Positions 26,717 through 34,836 are shown, counted from the stretch's first letter. The stretch: 64,000 nt of DNA from Vibrio litoralis DSM 17657 (GCF_000426765.1 NZ_AUFZ01000005.1:1-64000), one strand, 5' to 3'. Numbers and translations: made by a program. The notes: generated by a model not told the origin, from the sequence alone.

Positions 26717-26893
26717 TTAGTACAAATGGTCTTCGAAGTCCTCAGATCGTGGGTGGTGCTTATCCCTATGAGATTTACGCTTTGATTTGCTTTTTTCAAT
26801 CAACTCACCGTCATAATCATCAAAATCTCGTCTGTTCTTCTTACCAGATAAACGAGAGCTATCATTCTTTAACCACTTATCCCAGTCGCTCAT
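26717..26893 (-). CDS. Small highly charged protein, 58 aa
   Basis: The reverse strand encodes MSDWDKWLKNDSSRLSGKKN followed by Asp-, Lys- and His-rich sequence ending EDFEDHLY. The ATG at 26893 has AGGA (26897-26900) just upstream. Composition is very polar and probably disordered. I know similar small conserved hypothetical proteins in Vibrio but no function. It lies between the vxr terminator and hdfR. Confidence 0.65.
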   Translation of the reverse strand: MSDWDKWLKNDSSRLSGKKNRRDFDDYDGELIEKSKSKRKSHRDKHHPRSEDFEDHLY

Positions 26894-27002
26894 GTTCCTA
26901 TCCAACTATCTAACGTCTTAAAGTATTTTAAGACAACTTAGAGATTATGTAATAACAATGTGACAGTAAAACGAAGTTTTTTTGATGTCAGCATGAAAGT
27001 TA

Positions 27003-27866
27003 TTAATCATCAGAAGGTGTTCTCAACTCGAATGGAACCTCGGCTAATTGATTAATTAAATTCACTTTTTCGTTATCTTCATTCCAGCATAAATACAAAG
27101 ACTGTTCCATAACAGGGGAATCTTCCACGATAAATAATTTTCCAGCATCAATATGTTTAGATACGACAGGCTCTGGTAAATAAGCTAGGCCCGTATTGGC
27201 GCTTAAAAACTTAACTATAACGTTACTAGACGCTGCATGTAATAGTGGCGTTCTTTGCAACTCGGCAATTCTCGAATGCTCAATCGAAAAACGAGTGCTC
27301 CAATCTAAGTAGGCTAATGGAATCGAAGGCAGTTGATTGAAATTCACATCTGGTTGTGTCGAAACTAATTTAAACTCGAAGCTAGCAACTTGTTTCAGCT
27401 TAAAGCCTTCGACTTTAGGTGGATCGCCTAATAGTGCCATATCGATACTTTTTTCCAATAAAGCTCTTACGATATCTTGACGACTGACAGACTCCATTCT
27501 GAACGCGACTTCAGGTAAAGCTTGATGAGATTCGTTAATCCAATCTGAAATGCCACCGAGCTCCCAAACACTGGAAGAAGCACCTAAGGAGATCTGCTCC
27601 ATATAGTTTTCACTCAAAGAGACATCTTGCCTAGCTCGCCCCCAGGTTTGTAAAATAGATTCAGCATAAGGTAATAACCTTTCGCCAGCTGGAGTGAGGT
27701 GAACATTACCTCGTTGACGTGAAAAGAGCGGGCTGCCCAGTTGTGACTCTAGTTGGCGGATACGAAAGCTCACCGCTGATTGTGTGAGATACAAACTTTC
27801 AGCTGCACGACCAAAATGTCGCGTCTTTCCTACTTCTAAAAATGTCCTTAATAGCTCTGTATCCAA
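27003..27866 (-). CDS. hdfR: LysR-type regulator HdfR
   Basis: This 287-aa LysR protein has the N-terminal winged helix MDTELLRTFLEVGKTRHFGRAAESLYLTQSAVSFRIRQLE and a C-terminal effector domain. In E. coli HdfR represses flhDC. The assignment rests on the N-terminus and on the divergent maoP gene, the same pairing as in enterobacteria. The gap to maoP is 173 bp and A+T-rich. Confidence 0.88.
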   Translation of the reverse strand: MDTELLRTFLEVGKTRHFGRAAESLYLTQSAVSFRIRQLESQLGSPLFSRQRGNVHLTPAGERLLPYAESILQTWGRARQDVSLSENYMEQISLGASSSVWELGGISDWINESHQALPEVAFRMESVSRQDIVRALLEKSIDMALLGDPPKVEGFKLKQVASFEFKLVSTQPDVNFNQLPSIPLAYLDWSTRFSIEHSRIAELQRTPLLHAASSNVIVKFLSANTGLAYLPEPVVSKHIDAGKLFIVEDSPVMEQSLYLCWNEDNEKVNLINQLAEVPFELRTPSDD

Positions 27867-28039
27867 AGTTCACCTCAAAGGATTTGAAAAAAGTTTGATT
27901 CTTTGACTAATATGAAGACAAGAATATCGTAAAATGATAAAAAAATTTTATTAAATTGAACAAAATATTTTGTTGTACAGTTAGACAATAAACACCTATT
28001 TTCGCTGAAATACAAGTACCACAGTAAAAGAGTTGAAAT

Positions 28040-28390
28040 ATGAGAAACCTAGGAAAGTTTTTTGATAATAAACACTTTGCACGAGGCTTTAGCCGCTCTG
28101 GTGAGTTTACTATTAATGAAGCACAAATCCTCGAAAATTACGGTCGAACGATGCAAGGGCTATTCGAAGGTAACTTAACTCCTGAAGATGATGATGAGAA
28201 AGAATTCATCACTGCTTTTCAGGAAGAAGGAGGTGAGGGGGTTGCTAGTAAATATGTTCAGTGCTGGAAGAAGTATTTAAGCAAAACTCAGCGTAAGCGA
28301 ACATATACACTCTGCAGCACGGTAAAAGGTAGTGCGTCATCCTATGACGATGATGATACCGATTCGGATGATCTACTGATAGATGATTAG
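28040..28390 (+). CDS. maoP: Macrodomain Ori organisation protein MaoP (DUF413)
   Basis: This 116-aa protein reads MRNLGKFFDNKHFARGFSRSGEFT at the start and has a KYVQCWKKYLSKTQRKRTYTLCS core, the YifE/DUF413 signature. Its C-terminus is a run of Asp/Ser (SSYDDDDTDSDDLLIDD). In E. coli MaoP acts with the maoS site next to its promoter to constrain the Ori region. Here it is again divergent from hdfR. Whether a maoS equivalent exists in 27867-28039 was not determinable. Confidence 0.9.
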   Translation: MRNLGKFFDNKHFARGFSRSGEFTINEAQILENYGRTMQGLFEGNLTPEDDDEKEFITAFQEEGGEGVASKYVQCWKKYLSKTQRKRTYTLCSTVKGSASSYDDDDTDSDDLLIDD

Positions 28391-28422
28391 AATCGAATAC
28401 AGTTAAATTGAATTTCCCTAAG

Positions 28423-28451
28423 AGCCCACCAGAAATGGTGGGCTTTTTTTG
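28423..28451 (+). terminator. Terminator of maoP
   Basis: AGCCCACC (28423-28430) and GGTGGGCT (28437-28444) form an 8-bp stem with loop AGAAAT, followed by seven T. Confidence 0.92.
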
Positions 28452-28768
28452 TACTAATTATGCTCATCAGGGCACAACACTGTAACGAACTGGATAATTG
28501 TAACTTTTCTTTAACTGGTTGATTTTAAAGCTTCCTTATCGGTACGATTAAGCCTTATCTACGGATGCTTCAATTTAATAACATGTTACCCACAAAGTGT
28601 AATTAAAATACACAGTAAAAGATCGTGAAAATGTGGTGTGTAATTTTATTACAGACAGGAGGGCGGCAGTTGTGAGGGAAGCGGAAGCTAAATGGGATGG
28701 TTACACTGTAGCGTTCATGCCAAGGCTGGTGTGTGTTTTGGTTACGGCGTAACTTTATCTGTGTGAAA
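28452..28768. other. Gene-poor interval between maoP and the DsbA-like gene
   Basis: About 320 bp with no supported gene. The part around 28660-28750 is richer in G than its surroundings (GACAGGAGGGCGGCAG), and a 24-codon frame after ATG 28691 is not convincing. An sRNA is possible but unsupported. Confidence 0.4.
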
Positions 28769-28795
28769 AATAGCGAATATGTTAAATTCGCTATT
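28769..28795 (-). terminator. Terminator of the DsbA-like gene
   Basis: AATAGCGAA (28769-28777) and TTCGCTATT (28787-28795) form a 9-bp stem. Reading leftwards it is followed by TTTTT. Confidence 0.85.
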
Positions 28796-28820
28796 TCAAA
28801 TTAGATGGAATGGATGGTAG

Positions 28821-29582
28821 TTATTTAGATAAGGTTTTTATTGCATTGGTTAATGATGCGACATCGGCGCCATTGATCACGTAGGTATTGTCAGTGGTCG
28901 CTCCATCGGTTGGCATTACAACTAAAGCCGGTGTGCCTTTAAATCCAAGTTGAGAAAATAGTTGTAAGTTCTTTTGATAGTTTTCCGTTGGCTTAAACTT
29001 ATCTAGAGAAGCTCCCGCATTTTTAGCTTGAGTCTCCACAACGGCTCTGGTCAACTTACCTTCGTTTAAACCGCTTGCATAAATTCCATTATGATATTTC
29101 TCATATGCCTTAGAGCCTTCTTGAGCAAAAACTTCTAATCCCATTTGCGCTGCATATTTTGATGGTTCCCAACGATTTCCAAAAATTGGCGTTTCTTTAA
29201 AGATGAATCGCACATCCGGATATTGCTTCTGTAAGGATTCAATTGTTGAAGAAATTCGATAGCAGTAGACACATTGGTAGTCAAAGAACTCAATGACATT
29301 AACTTTAGCGTTTTTCGGGCCAGTAAAGGGGGTCGTTTTGTCGTTAATCAAAGCATTTTTATTTGCTAAGACAGCCGATTTTTGGGCATTGGCTTGTTCT
29401 TCTAATTGTTTCTGCTGCAGTTTTTGACTTGCTTTAACTAAAAATTCAGGGTGATCAACGAGGTATTGTGCGGCTATTTCACCAATTCTTGCTTCTTGTT
29501 CTGGTGTGAATGTTGCCGTGTTAGCAGCTGTAGCGCTATGTGTCACTGCGGCGATTACAAGAGGTAAAATAAGCTTTTTCAT
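28821..29582 (-). CDS. DsbA-family periplasmic thiol:disulfide protein (ScsC/Com1-like)
   Basis: A signal peptide (cut near TAA, residue 20) leads a helical stalk (about 25-75) and a thioredoxin-fold domain. The active site is C104-V-Y-C107 in FFDYQCVYCYR, and the cis-Pro is in FKGTPALVV. The N-terminal stalk is typical of ScsC or Com1-type proteins that oligomerise and act as isomerases or chaperone partners. It is monocistronic. Confidence 0.9.
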   Translation of the reverse strand: MKKLILPLVIAAVTHSATAANTATFTPEQEARIGEIAAQYLVDHPEFLVKASQKLQQKQLEEQANAQKSAVLANKNALINDKTTPFTGPKNAKVNVIEFFDYQCVYCYRISSTIESLQKQYPDVRFIFKETPIFGNRWEPSKYAAQMGLEVFAQEGSKAYEKYHNGIYASGLNEGKLTRAVVETQAKNAGASLDKFKPTENYQKNLQLFSQLGFKGTPALVVMPTDGATTDNTYVINGADVASLTNAIKTLSK

Positions 29583-29793
29583 AAAGTTTCCAGTTTAAAA
29601 ATAAGTGTTAGTTTGTTTAGAACCTTGATTTAACAACAAGTTCCATAATATGAAGGTTTCTCGCAATTACTTCTGTGAAATGTAAGTGCTTCTTAAATCT
29701 GAGGTTAGCATAACTAACTATTGAAGTAGACTTGATGAGGTCATTGAAACAGTGAAAACTTTGATTTTGTTAATCAATCAAGGTGTTAGTAGG

Positions 29794-30129
29794 ATGAAAT
29801 CACTCGTTATATTCTTTTGTATACTTATCATTAGTCCATCAGCCTTTAGTTACGATGACAGCCAACGATATAAAGTTGCGAAATTTTACAAGAAGAAAGC
29901 ACAAGAAGCCGTAGATGATTCCGCTAAGCATTTAAAAGGTGAATGTAGGATCATGCTTTCAATGAATCATCTAGACCATAAGTATGCCAAGCTCAAACGA
30001 GTGAGAACCAATGGAAATAGTCAGGTGTGTAAGGTGGTAAAGAAAGAACTAAAGAAATACCGGAACAAAAAGATAGCTTATGATACACCTGAGAAGTTAT
30101 TACGATTAACGATCACGACAGGTCATTAA
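29794..30129 (+). CDS. Exported TolA-domain-III-like small protein, 111 aa
   Basis: A signal peptide (MKSLVIFFCILIISPSAFS, cut before YDD) precedes a basic ~90-residue domain. One Cys lies in GECRIMLSM and a second 28 residues on in SQVCKVV, followed by a helix and a final strand (KLLRLTI). The G-x-C-x-[hydrophobic] strand, second Cys and terminal strand resemble the C-terminal domain of TolA. The AAGGTG before the ATG supports this start; a GTG 42 nt upstream would spoil the signal peptide. It lies 336 bp outside the left att site of a filamentous prophage, and TolA is the co-receptor of such phages. Confidence 0.6.
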   Translation: MKSLVIFFCILIISPSAFSYDDSQRYKVAKFYKKKAQEAVDDSAKHLKGECRIMLSMNHLDHKYAKLKRVRTNGNSQVCKVVKKELKKYRNKKIAYDTPEKLLRLTITTGH

Positions 30130-30149
30130 CTGATTGATAAATCAATAAC

Positions 30150-30302
30150 TTAAAATAGTAAGTGTTGAATTAATAATCCGCCACATAGCAAAAGGTAACC
30201 GGCAAAAATCACCCAGGCTCGTAGTTGGTAAGCTAAAAGTGCTCCACAAAACATCATTGGCGGCATAGCAAAACCGAGTGGTAATAAATAAGAGCTATTC
30301 AT
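30150..30302 (-). pseudogene. Small membrane ORF, probably a gene remnant
   Basis: The reverse strand encodes a 50-aa frame starting MNSSYLLPLGFAMPPMMF, with two hydrophobic segments (about 5-24 and 29-50). Upstream (30303-30400) the sequence continues membrane-like but only in other frames with stops. This looks like the C-terminal end of a decayed integral membrane protein rather than an intact gene. It sits between the TolA-like gene and dif. Confidence 0.4.
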
Positions 30303-30465
30303 GATCGGTTGGAAATCAAAATACCAAAGGTAAGCTAGCCATACCCAAAAACGCTAATAAAAAAACGCTACTTAAGATTGCAAATTTATCGCTTAAAGTT
30401 CAGGCAATAAAGGTGGAATTTTCAAGTTGTTAAAAGCGGAAACTCTACCTAGCACCTATAAATTA

Positions 30466-30494
30466 AGTGCGCATTACGTGGTGTTAGGTTAAAT
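30466..30494 (+). repeat. Left dif/attL site of the filamentous prophage
   Basis: It has a XerC arm AGTGCGCATTA (30466-30476), a 7-bp centre CGTGGTG, and a XerD-like arm TTAGGTTAAAT (30484-30494), one base off the consensus TTATGTTAAAT. The perfect XerC arm with altered centre and XerD arm fits host sequence on the left joined to phage sequence on the right by XerC exchange. Confidence 0.85.
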
Positions 30495-30540
30495 AAGTGA
30501 TTGATATTATTGAAATTATAAGATGTGTGTCGCAAAATGT

Positions 30541-30567
30541 AAACCTCCTAAAATGGAGGTTTTTTTT
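30541..30567 (+). promoter_or_regulatory. Terminator-like hairpin that contains the ribosome site of the next gene
   Basis: AAACCTCC (30541-30548) and GGAGGTTT (30555-30562) form a perfect stem followed by a T-run, a textbook intrinsic terminator. Its 3' arm GGAGG is also the Shine-Dalgarno of the gene whose ATG is at 30568. Transcripts entering from the left would end here or have their ribosome site masked. Confidence 0.75.
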
Positions 30568-30945
30568 ATGGATATAAGTCAAAGGTCTAAAAGTAAGTTT
30601 TTTATAGAAATAACGTGCGGTTTATCACTCGAAAATGCAGCAAAATTATGTGGAAAAAAACCGAGCGAAATCACGGAATGGTGCAAAAAAGATACAATCC
30701 CAAGTGGATATAAGCGACTGATGCGAATGAATAGAAAGTTAGAATTGAGCAATGATGAAAATTGGATAGGCTTTAGAATGGAATCAGGCAGACTCGTTTT
30801 GCCCACTGGCGATAGATTAACACCACAACAGATTTTAATAGGTCATGCTTTGTTAGAAATAGGTGCTGAAAATGAACTAAAGACAATAACAAAAATGGCT
30901 AAAATCGCTAGAGAGATAGCAAGGATAAGGAACCTAAATAAGTGA
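30568..30945 (+). CDS. DUF3653-like phage regulatory protein
   Basis: This 125-aa protein starts MDISQRSKSKFFIEITCGLS and shows an HTH-like stretch SLENAAKLCGKKPSEITEWCKKDTIPSGYKRLM. It then has ENWIGFRMESGRLVLPTGDRLTPQQI, a pattern I associate with the DUF3653 phage regulators of Vibrio filamentous phages. The ATG at 30568 lies 8 nt after GGAGG, which is inside a hairpin. It overlaps the following gene by 4 nt (GTGA). It may control phage replication or immunity; the target is unknown. Confidence 0.72.
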   Translation: MDISQRSKSKFFIEITCGLSLENAAKLCGKKPSEITEWCKKDTIPSGYKRLMRMNRKLELSNDENWIGFRMESGRLVLPTGDRLTPQQILIGHALLEIGAENELKTITKMAKIAREIARIRNLNK

Positions 30946-31328
30946 AATGGATTTTAATATTGTGCAGTGTATTAAGCTTTAATGCCTTAGCCATATATAG
31001 CGATGATGAGATATATAAAGCATTAGGGATCGAACCACCAACACCAGAGATAAAAGAACTTGATCGACTTGGTAGTGAACTACTAAAAGGATCTTCGGAG
31101 TTCCTAAAAAAGTCAGAGTCCACAGGTAGTTGTAAGATAAATTTAAAATTAGTGAATGGTAGGTATAAAGGTAAAGCTATAGAGGGTTCAAAAGCCACAT
31201 GCGATAGAGTGAAGTTCTACTTTGAGAATCTTGAGCTTGACGATGACATACTCAATAACAAACAAATGGGTAATATAAAAATAATAGTATCGGGTGAAGA
31301 GCCCAAGAGCCGAGTTTATATAAAGTAA
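30942..31328 (+). CDS. Exported protein with TolA-III-like Cys motif, prophage-encoded
   Basis: The GTG start overlaps the upstream regulator by 4 nt. A signal peptide (MKWILILCSVLSFNALA, cut before IYSDD) precedes a 110-residue domain with GSCKINLKLVNGRYKGKAI and a second Cys at ATCDRVKFYFENLE, ending in strands IKIIVSGEE. The pattern parallels the exported protein at 29794 outside the prophage. In filamentous phages this position often holds accessory genes. A secreted TolA-like decoy could block superinfection; this is inference. Confidence 0.6.
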   Translation: MKWILILCSVLSFNALAIYSDDEIYKALGIEPPTPEIKELDRLGSELLKGSSEFLKKSESTGSCKINLKLVNGRYKGKAIEGSKATCDRVKFYFENLELDDDILNNKQMGNIKIIVSGEEPKSRVYIK

Positions 31329-31343
31329 TCAAAATGGAACCAT

Positions 31344-31372
31344 AAGCCGCTGTTAGAGATAGCGGCTTTTTT
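31344..31372. terminator. Terminator between the convergent prophage arms
   Basis: AAGCCGCT (31344-31351) and AGCGGCTT (31361-31368) form an 8-bp stem followed by TTTT. Confidence 0.85.
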
Positions 31373-31489
31373 GCATCTCACGCTATAAATTATGAGGGTT
31401 GCAGTAGCATAAAGCGCCACTATTTAGGAAAGTCTCTGCGAGGCTCGATTCTTAAGTGAAAGGGGATGTTTTTTTGAGTGCATGAAGAA

Positions 31490-31562
31490 TGCAGGTTTCC
31501 GCCCATTGGGAGTTAGGGCGGATGCAGTAAATTTAGTGGGTGGGCTTGGATGGCTTCGCCAT
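31490..31562. other. Hairpins downstream of zot: candidate phage origin or packaging signal
   Basis: TCCGCCC (31498-31504) pairs with GGGCGGA (31516-31522), with an outer TGCA/TGCA pair. A second hairpin ATGGC-TTC-GCCAT lies at 31550-31562. Filamentous phages carry their strand origins and packaging hairpin in the non-coding gap after the assembly gene, so this gap (31373-31566) is the natural candidate. Confidence 0.45.
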
Positions 31563-31566
31563 GAAT

Positions 31567-32898
31567 TTAATTACTAGCTAATAAAGTATCAGACTCAGTT
31601 AGTCTTTCTTCTTTTTCTTCAACTGGTACCCGTTTGTAAAATGGATTACAAGTAAGTGTGTATGTCATATCTCCAAGTTTGAGTAATGCAGAGCATCGAG
31701 TAACCGGTTCTATTCTTCCCCCAAGGTTTTCAGGATAAAAAACACTGTCTGATTCCACATTAGCAAAACTGTAATAGTAGGTTGCTCGTTTATCAGAATA
31801 CTTAACGACTGAACCAGTTATATAAACATCTTTAAGTAATTGGCCAATAGCAGAATCTAGATTATTAACTGTTTTAGTCGATTTGGGTTTTGTGGGTATG
31901 GTGTCATCAATAGCATGCTCAGGAACTGGAGCATGTTGTTTATCTTTTGGTGAATCATCATGCTTACTTAAAAAATTAAAATAAAAGTGGTAGCCAAGAA
32001 AACAAAGAAGTAAAAGCAATGCGATTAGTAAAAATACAAACTTAGGTATCTGTAATTTATGAGTGTGTATCTCAGCTGACCAATAAACACCATAAAAATT
32101 TTTATTTCTCTTAACTAACGATTTACTACAACTCTTTGTAGCAAAGTAATCATCAGGGTCAAATTGTTTAGACTCTTGATAACGGGTAACACGTTCACCG
32201 CCAAAAGGGTTGTGATAGTGAACATGGCGACCAGTTAATCTACGAATATTAACATCCATAAGTTTAGGATCTTGTGTAACAAGATGAACGTCATATCCCT
32301 TATGTCTATGAGTTTCAAATTCTGAAATATGTTTAGGAACAGTAGGGTTTTTAGAATTGACTCCACGAGGAGGGAAAAACTGCTGACATTCATCAATAAA
32401 TATTACTGAACGCTTAGGCAGTTCATACCAAAGCTTTGGATCTTCAAATTTAGTGAAATGAAGATTAAAAGTTTTAAGAGTTTCAAAGCTATAAGCGTCA
32501 GAACCTTTAAGGTTCTTAACCATTTCATTGAATTCAGATAATTGAGATTTTGAATAGCAACGACGAACCCAATAAAGCCAAGTTTCAAGATGATCATGAT
32601 TTTCATAAAATTGAGAAAGGAAAGGTACATCATCAATAGTTAAGAATTCATCATCATCATGAACTTTACGCATAATTTTTAGGAGACGATTTTTTGCTTT
32701 TGAATTTTTCTTATTTAAGCGTGGGAAGTACCAACCATAAAACCAACCTGAGAAACTAGAAACAACGTCATAATCCAACATCAATAGAGGGACATTGTTG
32801 TAATAAAAAGGGCGGTCTTTATCCCAAGTCTTACAAAGTTCAACAAGAGAATTTAAAGTCTTACTTGCACCAGGTTTACCAGTTCTAAGATAAATCAT
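31567..32898 (-). CDS. zot: Zot-family phage assembly ATPase
   Basis: This 443-aa protein starts MIYLRTGKPGASKT with the Walker A GKPGASKT at 7-14. The Walker B region is SVIFIDECQQFFPPRG near 165, followed by RHKGYDVHLVTQDPKLMD. A TM lies near 285-305 (FVFLLIALLLLLCFLGYHF), with a periplasmic tail. This is the pI/Zot architecture that drives virion extrusion; enterotoxic activity is a property of some tails and cannot be inferred. Its ATG shares one base with the stop of the pVI gene (TAATG). Confidence 0.93.
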   Translation of the reverse strand: MIYLRTGKPGASKTLNSLVELCKTWDKDRPFYYNNVPLLMLDYDVVSSFSGWFYGWYFPRLNKKNSKAKNRLLKIMRKVHDDDEFLTIDDVPFLSQFYENHDHLETWLYWVRRCYSKSQLSEFNEMVKNLKGSDAYSFETLKTFNLHFTKFEDPKLWYELPKRSVIFIDECQQFFPPRGVNSKNPTVPKHISEFETHRHKGYDVHLVTQDPKLMDVNIRRLTGRHVHYHNPFGGERVTRYQESKQFDPDDYFATKSCSKSLVKRNKNFYGVYWSAEIHTHKLQIPKFVFLLIALLLLLCFLGYHFYFNFLSKHDDSPKDKQHAPVPEHAIDDTIPTKPKSTKTVNNLDSAIGQLLKDVYITGSVVKYSDKRATYYYSFANVESDSVFYPENLGGRIEPVTRCSALLKLGDMTYTLTCNPFYKRVPVEEKEERLTESDTLLASN

Positions 32899-33257
32899 TA
32901 TGCACCCCAATCCATTTCTGAATTATCGCCGGGCTTTCTCCAAATGCGTTTACGAATATTCGCACGGCCAGAGATTGCAGACATACCTTTAAAAGTCAGT
33001 AGAGCAAAACCAGAAGATAGTGCAATGTTGATACCAGTAGGAATACCAACTAAACGAATCATTGTAACAATATCAGAGGGAAGACCTGAAAGGCTGTCAG
33101 TAACAGTAGATAGAACATTATCAAATAGAATATCAAAGCCGACATAAGAAGCCGTACCGAAACCAACAGCAAGAGCAGCACGAGTAACAACGGCGGTAAT
33201 CAATTGAGGAAGTAAGGGAATAACAGTTAAAAACAAAAAAGCAATAATTCGAGCCAT
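32898..33257 (-). CDS. Minor coat protein pVI-like (DUF2523)
   Basis: This 119-aa protein has TM segments at about 4-35 and 65-95. It has the ALAVGFGTASYVGFDILFDNV and LVGIPTGINIALSSGFALLTFKG segments typical of DUF2523 proteins (Ace position in CTX phage). It caps the virion end with pIII. It is preceded by a long hairpin (33274-33320). Confidence 0.88.
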   Translation of the reverse strand: MARIIAFLFLTVIPLLPQLITAVVTRAALAVGFGTASYVGFDILFDNVLSTVTDSLSGLPSDIVTMIRLVGIPTGINIALSSGFALLTFKGMSAISGRANIRKRIWRKPGDNSEMDWGA

Positions 33258-33273
33258 AGTAAGATCCTTTTGT

Positions 33274-33320
33274 AATCATCATACGCGGGCGCATTCGCTT
33301 TATCCCTGCGCATGATGATT
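33274..33320 (-). terminator. Long imperfect hairpin between pIII and pVI genes
   Basis: AATCATCAT (33274-33282) and ATGATGATT (33312-33320) form a 9-bp stem continued by GCG pairs after a small bulge. There is no T-run. It may attenuate transcription or stabilise RNA between pIII and pVI. Confidence 0.5.
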
Positions 33321-33322
33321 GA

Positions 33323-34690
33323 TTACATGTATTTAGAAATTAATAAGATGGAAGTAACAGAAGAAAAAATAATGATTAACGCTTTAATGATTACCGCCAT
33401 ATCACAAAAAGGTGTGTAATCAATTTCAAAGGTTGCGATGCCGGCATTAACAGACTTAGGAGCTGGGCAAGTAGCTGAAGTAGATAAACCCTCGCCTTTG
33501 GTGTATTTATTCATAACATTGGAAACATCAAGAGAACCTGCTTCTAATAGTTCATTAGGGTTTTCATCGATAAAGTTTTGAAGACCATCAGCAATTTGAG
33601 AACCGTCACCACCAGAAGATAAGAAGTCGTCCACTTCACAACGTTTTAACCAATCCTCTTTTGCGAGTTGGCAAATAACAGGGTGTGAAGAACAAGCGAA
33701 AGATTCACAAGAATCAGATGTAATTGAGTCACCAGAACCAGACCAATCACCACCGTCACCCGAAGAACTGCCGCCACCTCCACCGCCAGAAATGTTTTTA
33801 GTGTTTTCACTGATTTGTTTAAGGTAGCCAGTTTTAACTTGGTCGTAATCAATAGAGTGATTTAATGACTTGTTAATGTCAGTTAGTAAAGTGGCTTGAT
33901 CATCAATAAGGCGTTTTAAATTTTCATTAGTGATTTGTTGTTCATAAAGATTTGTAGATTCAGCACCCGAAACAGGATTACCAGAACCATCAAGAGAACC
34001 AGAATCGATTCCTCCACCTGATAAATCATTTGATGGTGTATATTCACCACTATTTTCAAGAGGAAGATCATCGACCCATTGAGGATTAGAAGCATTGAAT
34101 TCACAAGATTGACCAGAAGAGACCAAGTTAAATTGACAGTTATCAATTCCATTTTCATCAACAGTGCAAACAGTAACGCTGTCACTTGGACGAATAGTGG
34201 CAGAACAAGAATCTGAAAAACAAGATGATTTATTTTTAATTGAACTAGGACCATAAACATTATCAATAATGGTGCCAGAAGGATAACAACCATTTTCTTG
34301 TTTTTCCGGTAAGGGTTCATTGGGGATAGTATCGGCTATTTCATCGGAACATTGACCGTTTTGTGTTTCAAAGCTATGTGGAGATAAACAAACCTTAGAA
34401 AAATCTATTTTTACAAGCAGATAATGATTAGAGTTATTGGGAGTACAAGAAAAGCCTGAACCCGTACGAACAATAAAGAACGAGTCACCATAATTAGTTT
34501 CACATAGAGGATAGCTAGAAGAAGATTCAGCAAATTGTTTGCATTCATCACTATCTAAAGCCGTTCCAAGAACTTGACCAGTAGGATAATCTTCACATAA
34601 AACGCCATTTAATTTATCAACAATCTCAGCTTGAGAAACAAAAGAAACAAAACCCTGTATAGAGAATAGAAAAAATAAAATCCATTTCAT
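33323..34690 (-). CDS. pIII-like adsorption/minor coat protein
   Basis: This 455-aa protein has a signal peptide (MKWILFFLFSIQGFVSFVSQA) and many cysteines in the N-terminal receptor-binding region. Gly/Ser-rich linkers follow (SGGGGGGSSSGDGGDWSGSG near 300). The C-terminal Cys-bounded domain ends in a membrane anchor (DMAVIIKALIIIFSSVTSILLISKYM). That layout is diagnostic of pIII. It binds the pilus or TolA during entry and releases the virion. The ATG at 34690 has AGGG 9 nt upstream. Confidence 0.88.
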   Translation of the reverse strand: MKWILFFLFSIQGFVSFVSQAEIVDKLNGVLCEDYPTGQVLGTALDSDECKQFAESSSSYPLCETNYGDSFFIVRTGSGFSCTPNNSNHYLLVKIDFSKVCLSPHSFETQNGQCSDEIADTIPNEPLPEKQENGCYPSGTIIDNVYGPSSIKNKSSCFSDSCSATIRPSDSVTVCTVDENGIDNCQFNLVSSGQSCEFNASNPQWVDDLPLENSGEYTPSNDLSGGGIDSGSLDGSGNPVSGAESTNLYEQQITNENLKRLIDDQATLLTDINKSLNHSIDYDQVKTGYLKQISENTKNISGGGGGGSSSGDGGDWSGSGDSITSDSCESFACSSHPVICQLAKEDWLKRCEVDDFLSSGGDGSQIADGLQNFIDENPNELLEAGSLDVSNVMNKYTKGEGLSTSATCPAPKSVNAGIATFEIDYTPFCDMAVIIKALIIIFSSVTSILLISKYM

Positions 34691-34701
34691 AAATAACAAC
34701 C

Positions 34702-34779
34702 CTAAAACATGCGTCTGACAGCATCAGTTAAAACGAAAAGGGTAAAAAACATTACAAGATCGTTGGGCGTGAGAAGCAT
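34702..34779 (-). CDS. Tiny hydrophobic phage protein, 25 aa
   Basis: The reverse strand encodes MLLTPNDLVMFFTLFVLTDA ending VRRMF, a short membrane peptide with a basic C-terminus. It lies between the pVIII terminator and pIII with GGA upstream. Filamentous phages encode minor coat proteins pVII/pIX of similar size, though usually before pVIII. Support is only size, hydropathy and position. Confidence 0.45.
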   Translation of the reverse strand: MLLTPNDLVMFFTLFVLTDAVRRMF

Positions 34780-34798
34780 GAGAAAATCCGTTTAAAAA

Positions 34799-34823
34799 AG
34801 GGCGATAAATCCTGATTCGCCCT
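34799..34823 (-). terminator. Terminator after the major coat gene
   Basis: AGGGCGA (34799-34805) and TCGCCCT (34817-34823) pair; reading leftwards they are followed by TTTTTT (34793-34798). A partial terminator after pVIII is usual in filamentous phages, keeping pVIII abundant. Confidence 0.85.
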
Positions 34824-34836
34824 AGTGAATGGAGTA

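Noticed and set aside
28691..28765. 24-codon frame after maoP
   Set aside because: No ribosome site and no coding-like bias; Cys/Gly-rich translation looks random.
31567..32898. Zot as an enterotoxin
   Set aside because: The ATPase/assembly domain is clear, but toxin activity depends on a processed tail that cannot be recognised here.
33274..33320. Phage origin of replication at the pIII-pVI gap
   Set aside because: The hairpin is real, but the gap is short and inside the structural operon; the gap after zot is a better candidate.
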